From contig JAKNDB010000068.1 of assembly GCA_024305405.1 (NCBI GenBank), positions 7,989,501-8,053,500 on the forward strand: a DNA stretch of 64,000 nt, written 5' to 3'. Below the pieces are notes generated by a model. It made no database searches. It was not told the origin of the DNA and saw only the letters and a list, made by a program, of their open reading frames with translations. Shown here piece after piece: positions 26,407 through 37,970 of this stretch (the first letter of the stretch is position 1; each line of letters begins with the position of its first letter). The position numbers were made by a program, and so were the translations under genes. Source of the DNA: Dirofilaria immitis. Taxonomy: Eukaryota; Nematoda; Chromadorea; Rhabditida; Onchocercidae.

Positions 26407-27384
26407 CTACTTACGACCAAATCTTAAGTATTCATGCTTCCTTTTCCCGAAACGCAAGTACTCATGCTTTCTCTTGCCGAATCGCAGATATTCATGTTTC
26501 CTTTTTCGATATCCTGAACTTCGTCTGTTGTCACTCCTGCAATCACCAGTATGACATTCAACTAAATGATATAGGCTGTTTGGCATTTGAAAGAATTTTA
26601 TTGTTGGTTGGCAGAATTTCAAAAGATTGCGGAACTAGCTATTTTTGACATTTGAGCCTTTTACTTTGAAGGTTGCGGTCGCAACATTTCGGTGCGCGAT
26701 ATGCAAGTTTGTTACAGGAAACGAGATCTATTAGACGAGTTTCTTTTAAATGTCTTATTTCGATTCAAGCTAACCGATGGTGAACTTTTTTAAATTGAAA
26801 AATTGAATCAAATTTTAGAAAAACAGAAAGGGAACTTTTCATATCTAAAAGCACAATTTTCGTATCATAATGTGAATAGATGGTCTTAAATTTTCTTTCA
26901 GAATTTACTTAACACAATTAAAATGAGTTTCAGTTCTTGAGATTCTTTTTGATAATTTATTCTTTATCAAGCTGAAAAATTATTGGTATATAATTCTTTG
27001 CTTGTCTATTTTGATATTCAAGATTCAATTCCTTCCATTAAACCAAAATTCTCGAATACTTTTCTTTCAAAGTTTCACATTGCTAACTAAAACATAACAA
27101 TGAACAATTAATTTACTTTCTTCGTTAAATTAATTATTTTTCAAAAGTAATAAAATATGAGAATGAATGAAATAGCAACATGGCAAATTGGAATAATAAC
27201 TAGGAAAGCTGTATTGTTCAGTGTAAGTTCTATATTGAAAAGAATATGAAATTGTACCTTCGTTAGCCAGAAGTTTCTCGATATCCTTAGAAATAAAAAT
27301 GCCAAGCTGAGCCAATAATGATGAACTTTCATACAGCTGGCATAGCAACATCTTTGCATTTTCTTCAGCAGATGATGCAAATAT
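26407..27384 (-). CDS. flp-14: FLP-14 neuropeptide precursor with three AF2 (KHEYLRFamide) copies, 5' exon missing
   Basis: FMRFamide-like peptide precursor. Exon 27258-27384 (phase 0 to 1) encodes [16 protein letters not shown] up to ANEG. Exon 26407-26536 encodes [11 protein letters not shown], then three KHEYLRFG units separated by KR and ended by RK and a stop. Each unit supplies a glycine for amidation and dibasic cleavage sites, so three identical KHEYLRF-NH2 peptides (AF2, known from Ascaris and encoded by flp-14 in C. elegans) would be released. AF2 acts on body-wall muscle and synaptic transmission. One base is missing in the T run 26513-26517 (minus-strand A5, needs A6). Adding it joins QDIEK to the first KR-flanked peptide in frame. 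The upstream signal-peptide exon was not located between 27385 and 30500. Confidence 0.9.
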
Positions 27385-30300
27385 CTGAACATGGAAATCA
27401 ACTACAAATTATAATTTTTATGTTTATTTTAATTTACATAATAAATTGAAAAACTTAGATGAAATTCATAAATATAATGAGATAATGTTTAAATATAAAG
27501 TGCAAAAGAAGAAGATGTTGAAGGATGCCAAATTGCAAACAATTCATATTGTTGCTTTGTTCGAGGAAGAAATTTCTCAAATTTCTTATTATTTTTTTGA
27601 TGACATGAAAACTTTGATTTTGGCATATTCTATAAGTAAACAAATTATTGCCAAATTAGGGTATTGCTTTACTATAGCTGATCATTTTTAAAATGATTCA
27701 AAATCAGATTAAGCAAATAAGTTCAGTTTAGATGTTTCTTTATTAGGCTTTATTTTTTTTTCTTCCTCTTATTCTTTGCTGATTTGAATTATAAAATGAA
27801 CTTGTAATACTGTTGCTAAATTATTTTCTCCTCTACACGACACTGACTATTCATTATTTTATTTTATTTAAATTCAATACTGTTTATATCGCTGATCTTA
27901 CTGATACATGCAATTCAAATCAAATGGTTTAATGTTTCATTTCACATTTCATTATCTCATCAACTAATATCAAAGATATGCAATAACTTTGGTATTATTA
28001 TTAGAATATAATCATCGCTGTAATTATAAATTTGGAATTTTATAAGTAATTTGAATTTCAAAAACAATTAGAATATATAATAAATTTGAATGTGTGCTGC
28101 GGTTTTTTTAAATTTTCCAGTTTTTCCAGCATTTCTATGCCTATTCTCTAGCTAAAAACAATTTTATGATAAATTTCAAAGTTATAAGTTACGTGGCCAT
28201 TTTTAGGAAATGTAATAAAAATAGCAAATCTTTTATTAGTTGAAATGGAATTATTACTAATTTCACTGCATTTTTATTACTAGGCTTTACTGTAAAAATC
28301 CAATACATCATCATCGTAAATTTTTAATTAAAAAAGTAAAATTCCAGGTAAAAAATATTAAGATCGGAGATCTTATCTCATCAATGTTTGAAAATGATTC
28401 GGCTTATTATGGGTGGTAAAGATGTGTGCTTTAATTTACCAATGCCCCAAAAAAGTAATCTTTTCTTTAGTCCGTCTGTTTCTAATATTGTATACATAAA
28501 TTCGTGTCTATTTAAGCAAAATTTTTGAAATGGCTCTTTATTAAACACCTTGAAAGTTATTTCATTCCTGATGATCTGAGTGTTCTTCATGCTTTCATTC
28601 AAAGATGCAAAAGTTTCTTTTAAAAATATATCCATTCTAACAAGTCAAAAAATTTTAGAAAAATAATTCTGCAGTAAAGCATGAGAAAATGAAAATATTC
28701 AGCTTGAAAATTGTCTATTATTAACAATTACACCATTTTTCCTTTTCTTATCTTCTTTTCTTATCATAAAACAGTGATATGAATTGTTTAAAAATATGGC
28801 AACAGCTATGATTATCAAATCTATAAATTTTTCGCTAATTTATAAATTTATAGATTCATGAAGCAGAATTTTTTAAACTAAAAAATTTTTTCGCATTTTT
28901 TTGGCTAAAAATATAATTACAATTTTTTGACCTACGAAAATATTTACCCAATTAAAGTTGAAAGCCCAATGCAATATCGAATAAATGATAAGGTAATAAA
29001 ATGTCCAAATATTATCTTGCTGAGAGAGAACAAAGAATGATAAGCAGATTTTGAAATGCGTTGATATCTGATTTCAAATATCATAAGAAAATTATGAAAT
29101 TCGAATAATCCAAATTTATACGATTAATTTAATGCTGAAAATAGTGCTAAGCGTTGCATATTTTATTGAAAATTATCACCATCATCAAGATTAGCTCATG
29201 GATTCAATGTTGCTAAATCTGTTACATCTGATGCTTGAATTTCACAAGCCATCAGGCTGCAAATATGATTTTTTAATTTTATTTCAACTTTATTTCCAAG
29301 AATATTTCATTTTACTCTTTCTGGTTTTTGGTTTAGATGTTGAATTCATTAAATACATTAAGTCTACCATAATTTTTTGCTTTATGTTGCAGGAAGATAT
29401 GAAATATATATATATAAATATATGTGCAAATTAGTTAGCTACATGTTTGCGGCTAATACATACATATTCACAGATTCAGTATGTAATTAAGAGATTCATC
29501 GTAATTGCAAAGTTGCTATTTAGGACATTTGCAAAATTGCTTCCTCATACTTGAATAAATATTACATTTACGAAGTATTTTGGAATTTAGTGTTTCGATC
29601 AAAAATAAAATATGTTAAAAAGTATTTATCCTATAAGTGTGACACAGATGATTTCTTATATTTCTCTTACCCGCTTAATAGTTAACTTTTCATAAAGATA
29701 TATCTGTTAGAGGATAATTATATCGTTGAATAGTATAATTCAGAATGAATTGATGACGAAAATCACAGTATCCTATTCTTCTTTACCATTACTTTTATTT
29801 TTATCATTAGAGTTTAAATGAGTTAAAAATTATAGATTCATTCATAATTCGAAAAATTCATAATAATATGAAATAATTAGTAATAACAAAATGAATATAA
29901 AGCAAATTGGAATTTAATTAGAAAATCAATAAAACTATATGAAAATAATATGATGGAAGAAAATTAAAAATATAATAGCAAAATTTAATGATTGAATAGA
30001 TCTGATTATAAATTTTAACATAATTGCATAATAAACAAAACAAAGATAAGCAACTCACTCACTTTAAGCTTTTCTCATCCTTAAACTAAAACTTTTTTAA
30101 AAACCTCTATTAAAATGGAAAGAAATGTATAAAAAAATCAATTTGATGAAAATGTTTTGGAAAGAAAATTGATCTATCCAATCAAATTTCTAAAATTTGC
30201 GAATACCAATGTTACTGATACCAGCGAGCCCAGTAATGCAAAAATCTACCGTATTATCAAAGTAGCAAAAGTAGATATAGATCTTAAATGTGATCATAAT

Positions 30301-30740
30301 TTGCAAACTTTATGCAAATATCATTCGCTAATGGAAATTAAGAAACACGGAATACGATACTTTGTACGGTGTATACGGTTAATTGCAAATTAGATGGTAG
30401 CAATATATTTCGGTTCGTCATTTCAGCAAATTTTGATATACAATTTAAAGTATAAATGAATTTAGTGTTTTTTCACTATTGAGAAAACATTCGCCATTTC
30501 TGCTAAAGATTGTTAAGAAAAATTTCGTATAAAATGAATTTCCTTCTTATAGAATTTGTTTCAAATGAAATACTTCACTTCGAAATATTTTCGGTGTTTT
30601 ATTAAAAATCAGTTTTGCATGATAAGATTTAAATGAAAAAGATCTCGCGATTGTGTTCTACTGATGTTTGTTTGAAGCATAATCATTAATGTCATAAATT
30701 CATTTTAATTATCATTAATACTAAAAATTCTTTAAAATTC
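27385..30740. other. Gene-poor AT-rich region upstream of flp-14
   Basis: Likely contains the unidentified signal-peptide exon and promoter of flp-14 (minus strand). No open frame here has splice, composition or homology support. A short palindrome (aatctataaa / tttatagatt) sits near 28820-28857. Confidence 0.45.
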
Positions 30741-31166
30741 GATCATATTGTGCTGTGTAAAATATGTAAGTTGCCTAAGGCTTTCGAAAGTTTGATTGAA
30801 TAATTCAGCTGGAAATTATTGAAATGGATCTTTATTTTTCATTTTAATTTGGAGGGGAACAGTTGAAGAAATTTACTCTTTCGACAGTGACGGCAACATA
30901 AGTAATGTTTGTCTAGGATATTTTTTATCTTTTCTTAAAAGGATATCAACATGGTATGTGATTCTGCCAATCGATAAACCAAAAATTTTATAACTTTTTC
31001 CTTTTCTTCTTTTAATATATTATTTTTAGTAAAATTTCTTCAACTGTTCCTTTCCAAATTAAAATGAAAAAATAAAGATCCATTTCAATAATTTCCAGCT
31101 GAATTATTCAATCAAACTTTCGAAAGCCTTAGGCGACTTACATATTTTACACAACACTATATGATC
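30741..31166. repeat. Large inverted repeat, ~140-bp arms and ~145-bp loop
   Basis: The left arm, about 30741-30882, reappears reverse-complemented at about 31028-31166. Shared strings include ctaaggctttcgaaagtttg, ttcagctggaaattattgaa and ggaacagttgaagaaatttt, with only a few mismatches (for example gtaagttgcc versus gtaagtcgcc). The arms end at gatcat on the outside. The structure fits a fold-back or MITE-like element or the product of a local inverted duplication. No target-site duplication was identified with confidence and it encodes no protein. Confidence 0.85.
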
Positions 31167-33967
31167 TAATATGTAAAAGGTTGCTAATATGTAAAATATT
31201 TTGCCCAAAGATTGAAAAGTTTTTGAACGACGAAGGGTGAATCTAAGGTGTGATTGACTTCAAACGATTCCTTATGGTCTCTTTGAAAGACTTTTATAAT
31301 TTTTCTTAATTTATTCCTATTACAATTAACAGAACTTACAACAATATGTTGACGTTAACGAAAGAACTCTTAACACATGATCATTCATTGCATGCATTTT
31401 ATTATAGTATGCAATGAAATTCATCAGTAGTCTTACTTCTTTGGTGATGGTTGATATTTGTTGATAAAATAGTTTAGATAAGATAGCCTAACATTAATAA
31501 GATAAAAGCAAATGGAATAAATGCGTACCTGTGAACAGGTTTGTAACTGTCCTGATGTATACTGTACAGAATTTGATATTATTAGTGCAGTGATAAGAGT
31601 AGAAGAGCAGAGATGACGTAGAAGATCTTTCATTGGGAAATTTAGGTGACAATATTAAGAGTGATACTGATGATGGCAGAGCCTTTGATATGATGATTTC
31701 AAGAAGCCGAATCGAGGATCCTACATATACCCTCTGGTGAAGGGCTTTAGAAGTTAGCGAAGAGGCGGATTGGATTACGATAACTAAAGCCAAACTCCCA
31801 GGGGTGGGACTTACTTTTCTTATTTTTCTCTTTTCCTTTTTTCGAATGTGATACTTTGTAAAATAATTGAAAGTATGAAAGAAGGACAGGGATTTACTGT
31901 CTTATTATTTCGACTATTTGGCTATTGCTGAATGGAGCCAGAAAAGGAAAGAAGCATTTTTCTTGGCATTTATATGAAATCCCTTGAATATTGTCAAGTT
32001 CCTTCTGGATTTCATTAAACGAATTAATCCTTTTTGATTCCTTCTTTCTTTCCTTTTCTTTTGTCCTTTCATTTCCCAAGAGATTTTGTGTGGTTTAGTA
32101 ACCAGAGCAACATACCAAAACTTACGCATAGTTGGTTATAAAGGATCAACTGATGAAGTCTTCTTGATGAAATTTCTACAGTAATGATGATGTTAATTAT
32201 TACTAGGCTTAATTTTTAATTCGAACTGGATTAGCTCTAATGATTAACAATCAGACTATACATTCTGCTGAGTATGGAATCTAGTATTAAGTCAGAAAAT
32301 ATATGTCACTACGCGATTGAATTTTCGAAATATTATAATACATCGTGGTATTTCTTTTGACTTTATGAAGCAAAAATTAGATATTCCAGATGCTATGATA
32401 TTTGAATATATCAATATTAGCTGTCTTCAATTAGCGAAATTGAAAAAGAATCGAGAATAACATGAAGAATGAAGTCTTTTGAATATTTATGATTATCTTT
32501 TATGATGAACTTCTTCAAATTTTTTAAAATTCACCTTTTCCAACAAGAGAATCAGAAAAAGTTGTTCTCATACTGTAAATTATGTTTGAGCTTCACTGAA
32601 TTCATGAATAACACCCAGTTCCAGTTGTAATCAATTCGATTTTACTTCATTATTGGAAATGAAGAATATTTAAACATTCTCCGTCAAAGACATAAGCTAT
32701 ACTTTATTTCATTAGAATGTTTGTCCTTTTGTATCTGTCTCGATAGACAATCAAATGAACAGTACACGATGGGAAAGAGGTTTTGCATAAATCAATTTTA
32801 TTTTATTTTATAACTACTAATTTTTATTGACGTATCAATCACTCTGCAATTTGATAATCGTAAAATCGGAAGACATTAAGATTATCTTCTTAATGTTACT
32901 TTTATGCTAGAGAAGAACCGAAGTTGAAAGACCACTGTGAGGTTGCGGAATAAGCAGCCCATTTAAAGAAACTAAAGCAGAGCTTTCTCAATATGTTTTT
33001 GCTTGTAGAATTTTTGGAGACTTATCTTTTGAAGCTTTTCAATCCTACGTACTAAATTTGAAGGCTTGGTGAAATTATAGTAGGAACGGAGCCGAGGCCT
33101 AGTCTTCCTAATGGAAGCAACTCTTTTGACTACTTAATCGCAATTCAATTTATCCTTCTTATAAGCATACAAATGAACGTCAGGAAAAATTGTTCAAAAA
33201 AGATGCAGTGATATTCAAATTCATTGGTTACACAGTTCTAACTTGGCCAACTTTTTTTGGCTATGCTTCAATAATTTATCTTTTTCACATGTAATTAATA
33301 ATCCTTTCAATTAATTTTTACTACTATCGATGGGAAAGTTTGTAGAAAATGGCGTTTCTATTGCCATTGGCAAAATAGCTATTGCTAAGAAAACAAAATT
33401 TATGATTAATTCTAAAAATAATCTATTCTTGGGAATTTTTCTAGAATAACAAAAATAATTCTGTTTTTCTCTAATTTTCTCACGCATGCTTATGAGTTTT
33501 GCTTTTCCTATGTACCGATAACTTTCGATTTTATAAACCTTCAGATTCAACGACCATTAAATTCAATCAAATTAATTTAATTATTTTATTATAATTTACA
33601 CATTTCTCTAATCTTCAGCAAATTTTCATCTTTTAGATTTTTGTCACAATCTAAAATAAGCAAAGTTGTAAGTCTAAGCAGTGAATATTCAGTTACCTTT
33701 TCATAACACATAAAAATCGCATGAGATATTTAAATTGTACTAGTCTCATATAAATTAATCCATAGTTAAAAAAATTAATCCATACTTATTACAGGTAACT
33801 ATTTTTAAGATTGATCTTCCATGGATAATGCCATTAGATAAAGAACAATCCATAATGTCTCGAATCACGGAAAACAAGCAATATGTGAATAAATTTTAGG
33901 CGATTTATAGCATTATCACTGCTTCTTTACTTAAAGAACACATTCCTGAAATGTCTTATCATCTTTT

Positions 33968-34056
33968 CTCGAGGAAACATTTGCTACCATCTGTTCTCGA
34001 GGGACAGGATCTTTTGCTGTCCGTTCTCGACATGCTACCATCCCTTCTCAAGGACA
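33968..34056. repeat. Degenerate tandem array built on ttctcgag / gctaccatc
   Basis: Four imperfect units: ttctcgaggaaacatttgc-taccatc, ttctcgagggacaggatc, ttctcgacatgctaccatc and ttctcaaggacactatc. Each begins with ttctc[ga]a, followed by a purine-rich stretch and an atc end. Not coding. Confidence 0.55.
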
Positions 34057-34089
34057 CTATCTTAACATCTTTTATTGAGTATTAGAACA

Positions 34090-34168
34090 CATTCACACAT
34101 GCACACACAGATACGTACGTACGTACATATATATATATACACAAATGCATACATATACTTTCAATATA

Positions 34169-34208
<40 letters not shown>

Positions 34209-34300
34209 GTATATAATATGCGTTTGTATACATTATATATATATAATGTATATATATATATATATACATTTATGAACGTACATACACAAACGCATATTCT
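34090..34300. repeat. (CA)/(TA)/(GTAC) microsatellite block with palindromic ends
   Basis: Runs of acgtacgtacgt and long TA tracts, with the string acaaacgcatat near 34285 mirrored by atatgcgtttgt near 34217. A nearby 66-codon open frame of Tyr/Ile repeats (34075-34275) is a by-product of the repeat. Confidence 0.85.
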
Positions 34301-34611
34301 AGAGTCACAAATAAATGTATAACTAGGGAAGGGATTAATTTACAGATTAATTAACATGGAACCGAATTATTTCGTAACGAGCATAAAGATATGGCTTGAC
34401 TTGAACCGCTTTTATGTAGATGGAATGAATATCAGCCTGCTAGCTGCGTATCGCCCGAAGTAATATTATCAAGATAAATGGATATTGTATGTGGTGGTAG
34501 GATGGGAAGAGGAGTGGGAGGAGCGTTTAAAATATTTGTGATTCGGACATAATTTCAGAGTTCTTTTAGGTGTAGCACGTTCATCTGATAGTTCTTGCTG
34601 CAAAGAATAAA

Positions 34612-36962
34612 ATGCAGTTGTTAATTACTGTGTGGAATCGGCAACCATGGTATAAGAACCATATCGGTTGTTCCAAAAATATTATTGTTGAGATAGACAA
34701 TAATAGTACTGTTGGTGACGTGGCAGAGAAGCTATCAGTTAGACTTGGCATACCTCGCTCCAACTTTCTCTTTATTCTTTGTGGAAAGAAGTTGACCAAT
34801 GATACACAAATCAGTGCTCTTTTTCTTGGACCTCAAACGTAATCTCTTTACCTTTTCCTTACTTAAAGTATAAGTCTATATTGCATTTTTAATTTTAACA
34901 GATTTTCACGTTTGCTTCATTTCAGCATCATCTTCTTAAATTTTGATTTACAATTAGACTGAATGTATGATGATTATTATTTTCAAATTTTTTTCTATAA
35001 AATTTTAGTAGTATTTTTAGCTCGTTGACAGCAGTGATCACTGAATTCTGTTCATCGGAAGAAAATGAGAAGCAGAAAAGTGGATCATTGTCCGCAGACA
35101 ACAAGTCGTCAAAAATCACAGTCTTTAAAGTCTTTTGTAAAAATTGCAGTTCATTGAAAGATGGTAAACTGCGGGTTTATTGTGCTGAATGCTCGTCCAG
35201 TTCATTGATTCTCACTAAAGAGCCTTCTAACTGGAACGATGTTCTTCTAGTGTAAGCAATTATTTCCGTTTTCTAATTGTAGAGTAATCTTTAAAGAGAT
35301 TATTTTATCGCTGTAGTGATGTGAAATTTCTGAAGGAGAATAGCTAAAAGGGAATGAGAATAATTTTATGATGATTTTATTGAGATGAAATTCTTTGAAT
35401 ACTCTTCATCTATTTATAATTAAAGAAATTTTAGTAATTAGACGAGACTAGTTTTTTCTTATAGAAATAGTATACAAGCTGACTGTAAAAACTGTGAAAA
35501 GAATACGGCAGCATTTTTTTGCTTTAAATGTATCGACTGTGATCAGGTATGTCATGGTTCTTTCTCTTCCAATGCTAATTCTTTTTCTGGAAATCTCTTA
35601 TTATCATCAGAAATTATCCTATTTCATAATGTGTGTGTATCATGAATTTTAGGTGGCAGTACCACTAACACATGTTCGCAATTTCCATGGGTCAGGCAAT
35701 TGTTTGATATGTTATGATTCACATATGAAGGTGAATTCATTTTTTCACTGAAATTAAAAACGCTTTCTATAACAAAATAATACAAAATACATAAATATAT
35801 ATAGCGATGTAATTTAGGCAGTGATTATGGAACTAACATTTTTTCTAAATTTGTTTTTTCTAGAAAAGTTGCATTGTTTTACAAATAGTTTTCTAGGAAT
35901 CTCTGATAATATAACTGACTTCAAAAAATGAATTTAAAATTCAGAATAAAATTTCAGGTTCGCATATCTTTGTACTTAATTCTTGTAGGTTATTGTACAA
36001 TTAAACTGTCATCATCGCATATGTGTGAAATGTTTCGTAACATATATCAAAACAGCCTTTGCAGAACATCAGTTCACATTTATCCCACCGAATGGTTATA
36101 CTGTCAGTTGTCCAGTGTACGGTTGTCGTGGTTAGCAACACATATGGTTTATTTTTTGAAATAAGCGAGATGACACATATTTTTCCAGATTTTCGTTATT
36201 CATATCTTTCAAATCCCGTAAACTGTCTCGAAGAAAGTTAAATTTAAAGTACCAGATTTTCATTTCATTGTGTTGTCATGTTCTATCCAGAACCAAGAAT
36301 TTTTTTCACTGTTGCTGACTAGAAAAATAAACACCTAGAATCGGCAGGGAAGCTAAGAAATGAGTTTATGAGTAAAGAAGTTAGTGATAGAATAATATTA
36401 ATTTCTCTATTTTATAGAGTGTGTTGTCGACACACATTGCTTTTATCTGTTAGGCAAATCGAACTATGATGAATATCAGCGGCAAGCAGCAGAACGTTTT
36501 GTTGCTCTAGAACAAGAAGGAATGTTTTGCCCAAGAACAAACTGCGGTGCCTGTTTCTTATGGGAGTGTAATCTTTCAAATTCTAAGGTATGTTATTTAA
36601 TTGATTCCGATTTCAGGCATGTTGGATAGCATATCCTTCATATCTGTTTGTCGATTTCTATAGTTTTGCAATTTATTCATTTTATAAAGTTTCAGACGAG
36701 AAGTATTTTCTAGATAACTTGTCCGGAATGTTATTTCTCGTTCTGCGGTTTGTGTCGGCAATTAAATTGTATCTGTTTGGAGTCAGATGCGACCAAAATT
36801 ATCATCGAGCGTACATGTCGCAGATGTCCTTCTTGCGGAACCCCAACAGAGCGAAGTGGTGGTTGCGCTCACATGCACTGTCTGCAGTGTGGTGAGCACT
36901 GGTGTTTTTTGTGCATTAAGTTATGGAGTGAAGATTGTCAATGGAATCACTGGTTCGACTGA
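34612..36962 (+). CDS. PRKN: Parkin, RBR E3 ubiquitin ligase
   Basis: RING-between-RING ubiquitin ligase that, once activated by PINK1, ubiquitinates outer mitochondrial membrane proteins for mitophagy. It is pdr-1 in C. elegans. Exons 34612-34838, 35009-35251, 35465-35546, 35653-35730, 35989-36130, 36418-36587 and 36714-36962 join in perfect phase to 396 residues (human 465). Domain order: ubiquitin-like (1-~80, FLFILCGKKLTND), RING0 (FCKNCSSLKDGKLRVYCAEC), RING1 (CLICYDSHMKV, LNCHHRICVKC), IBR (CPRTNCGACFLWEC, CPECYFSFCGLC) and RING2 (CRRCPSCGTPTERSGGCAHM). The catalytic cysteine corresponds to Cys365 in SGGC. The C-terminus NHWFD matches the family. The linker from IBR to RING2 is unusually short. 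AATAAA lies at 37050-37055. Confidence 0.96.
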
Positions 36963-37970
36963 TATATTTTGGCTTGTGTTTTAAATACAGTTGTCATTTA
37001 GTCTCTTTTATTATAATCAAATGTTTAATAATGCAAGGAATTTTATATAAATAAAGATATGACGTGTAACGCCAAACCACATTTCTCCTTAGCTAGCATG
37101 GCTGTATATCTTTAATTTGCTGTAGTATATTAGATGTAAAATTTTTTCTTAGTTGGAGATTATAAAAGTTACACTTTTTTTTAAAAAAAAGATTCGTTTG
37201 TTATCGTTTACATCTCTTGTGTATAAATTGTGAACGAACAGTACGATTTATTTAATTTGTCTATATTTATAAATATATGTAATTTTTAAACGTATTGTTT
37301 TTGCGACTAACATTCATTTTCAAAAACGCGCCACTTTTTTTTGCTGGAATATTGGATTGTTTTTGGTCATAATTAATATGCATCATCAAGAGTTTACTAG
37401 TAGCTTCATTTTTCTAATAGTTTTGAAAAAGAAATTCCTAAAGTGGTTTATGTCGCTAGTTGCCGTTTTATGAATATATTCTAAAACTAATCACCGACAA
37501 TTTGATTTGGATGTATAATTCTTTAAATGTAAATCACAATATATTTTTATTTCCCTGGCTCTGTAAACTGTCTTTTCCCGAATATTTATGCTATGGATAT
37601 TCGACACATACATTTCTCCACCTCATGCTGAGAATGATTCAATTTATCTGGGAGTCATGGTTATTTTAGTTCCTTTTGTGTTTCCATTAGCTATATCCTC
37701 AAAAATTTCGAATTCAGACTCATAATTTTATTAATAAATATATGAAGTTTTCACTTCTCATTTCTCCTAAAAATTCGTTATAGCAAAATAAGTGTATCAT
37801 TCGACATAGTTATATAAATTGGATTTACACCAAACTGCTAATTTCCACTGTATTAATCTGTATGATTCGCTTCTTTTTGAAAACTATGGCATATTCAGAA
37901 TCATGAATAATAAATATTTCACAACGATTTATTTCATAGTTTTAACAATTTATTCCGTAGTTTTAACAAA
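36963..37970. other. Convergent 3' region between parkin and PES1
   Basis: Parkin 3' UTR with AATAAA at 37050-37055, then AT-rich sequence. No gene supported. Confidence 0.5.

Larger units (their letters stand above)
31167..34611. other. Intergenic, inverted repeat to parkin
   Basis: No gene supported. It contains a degenerate tandem array near 33968-34056 and a dinucleotide-rich block at 34090-34300, listed separately. Short hydrophobic open frames (31433-31793, 31894-32129, 33311-33550, all minus) look like chance. Confidence 0.5.

Noticed and set aside
34075..34275. 66-codon Tyr/Ile/His open frame
   Set aside because: Product of the TA/CA microsatellite.
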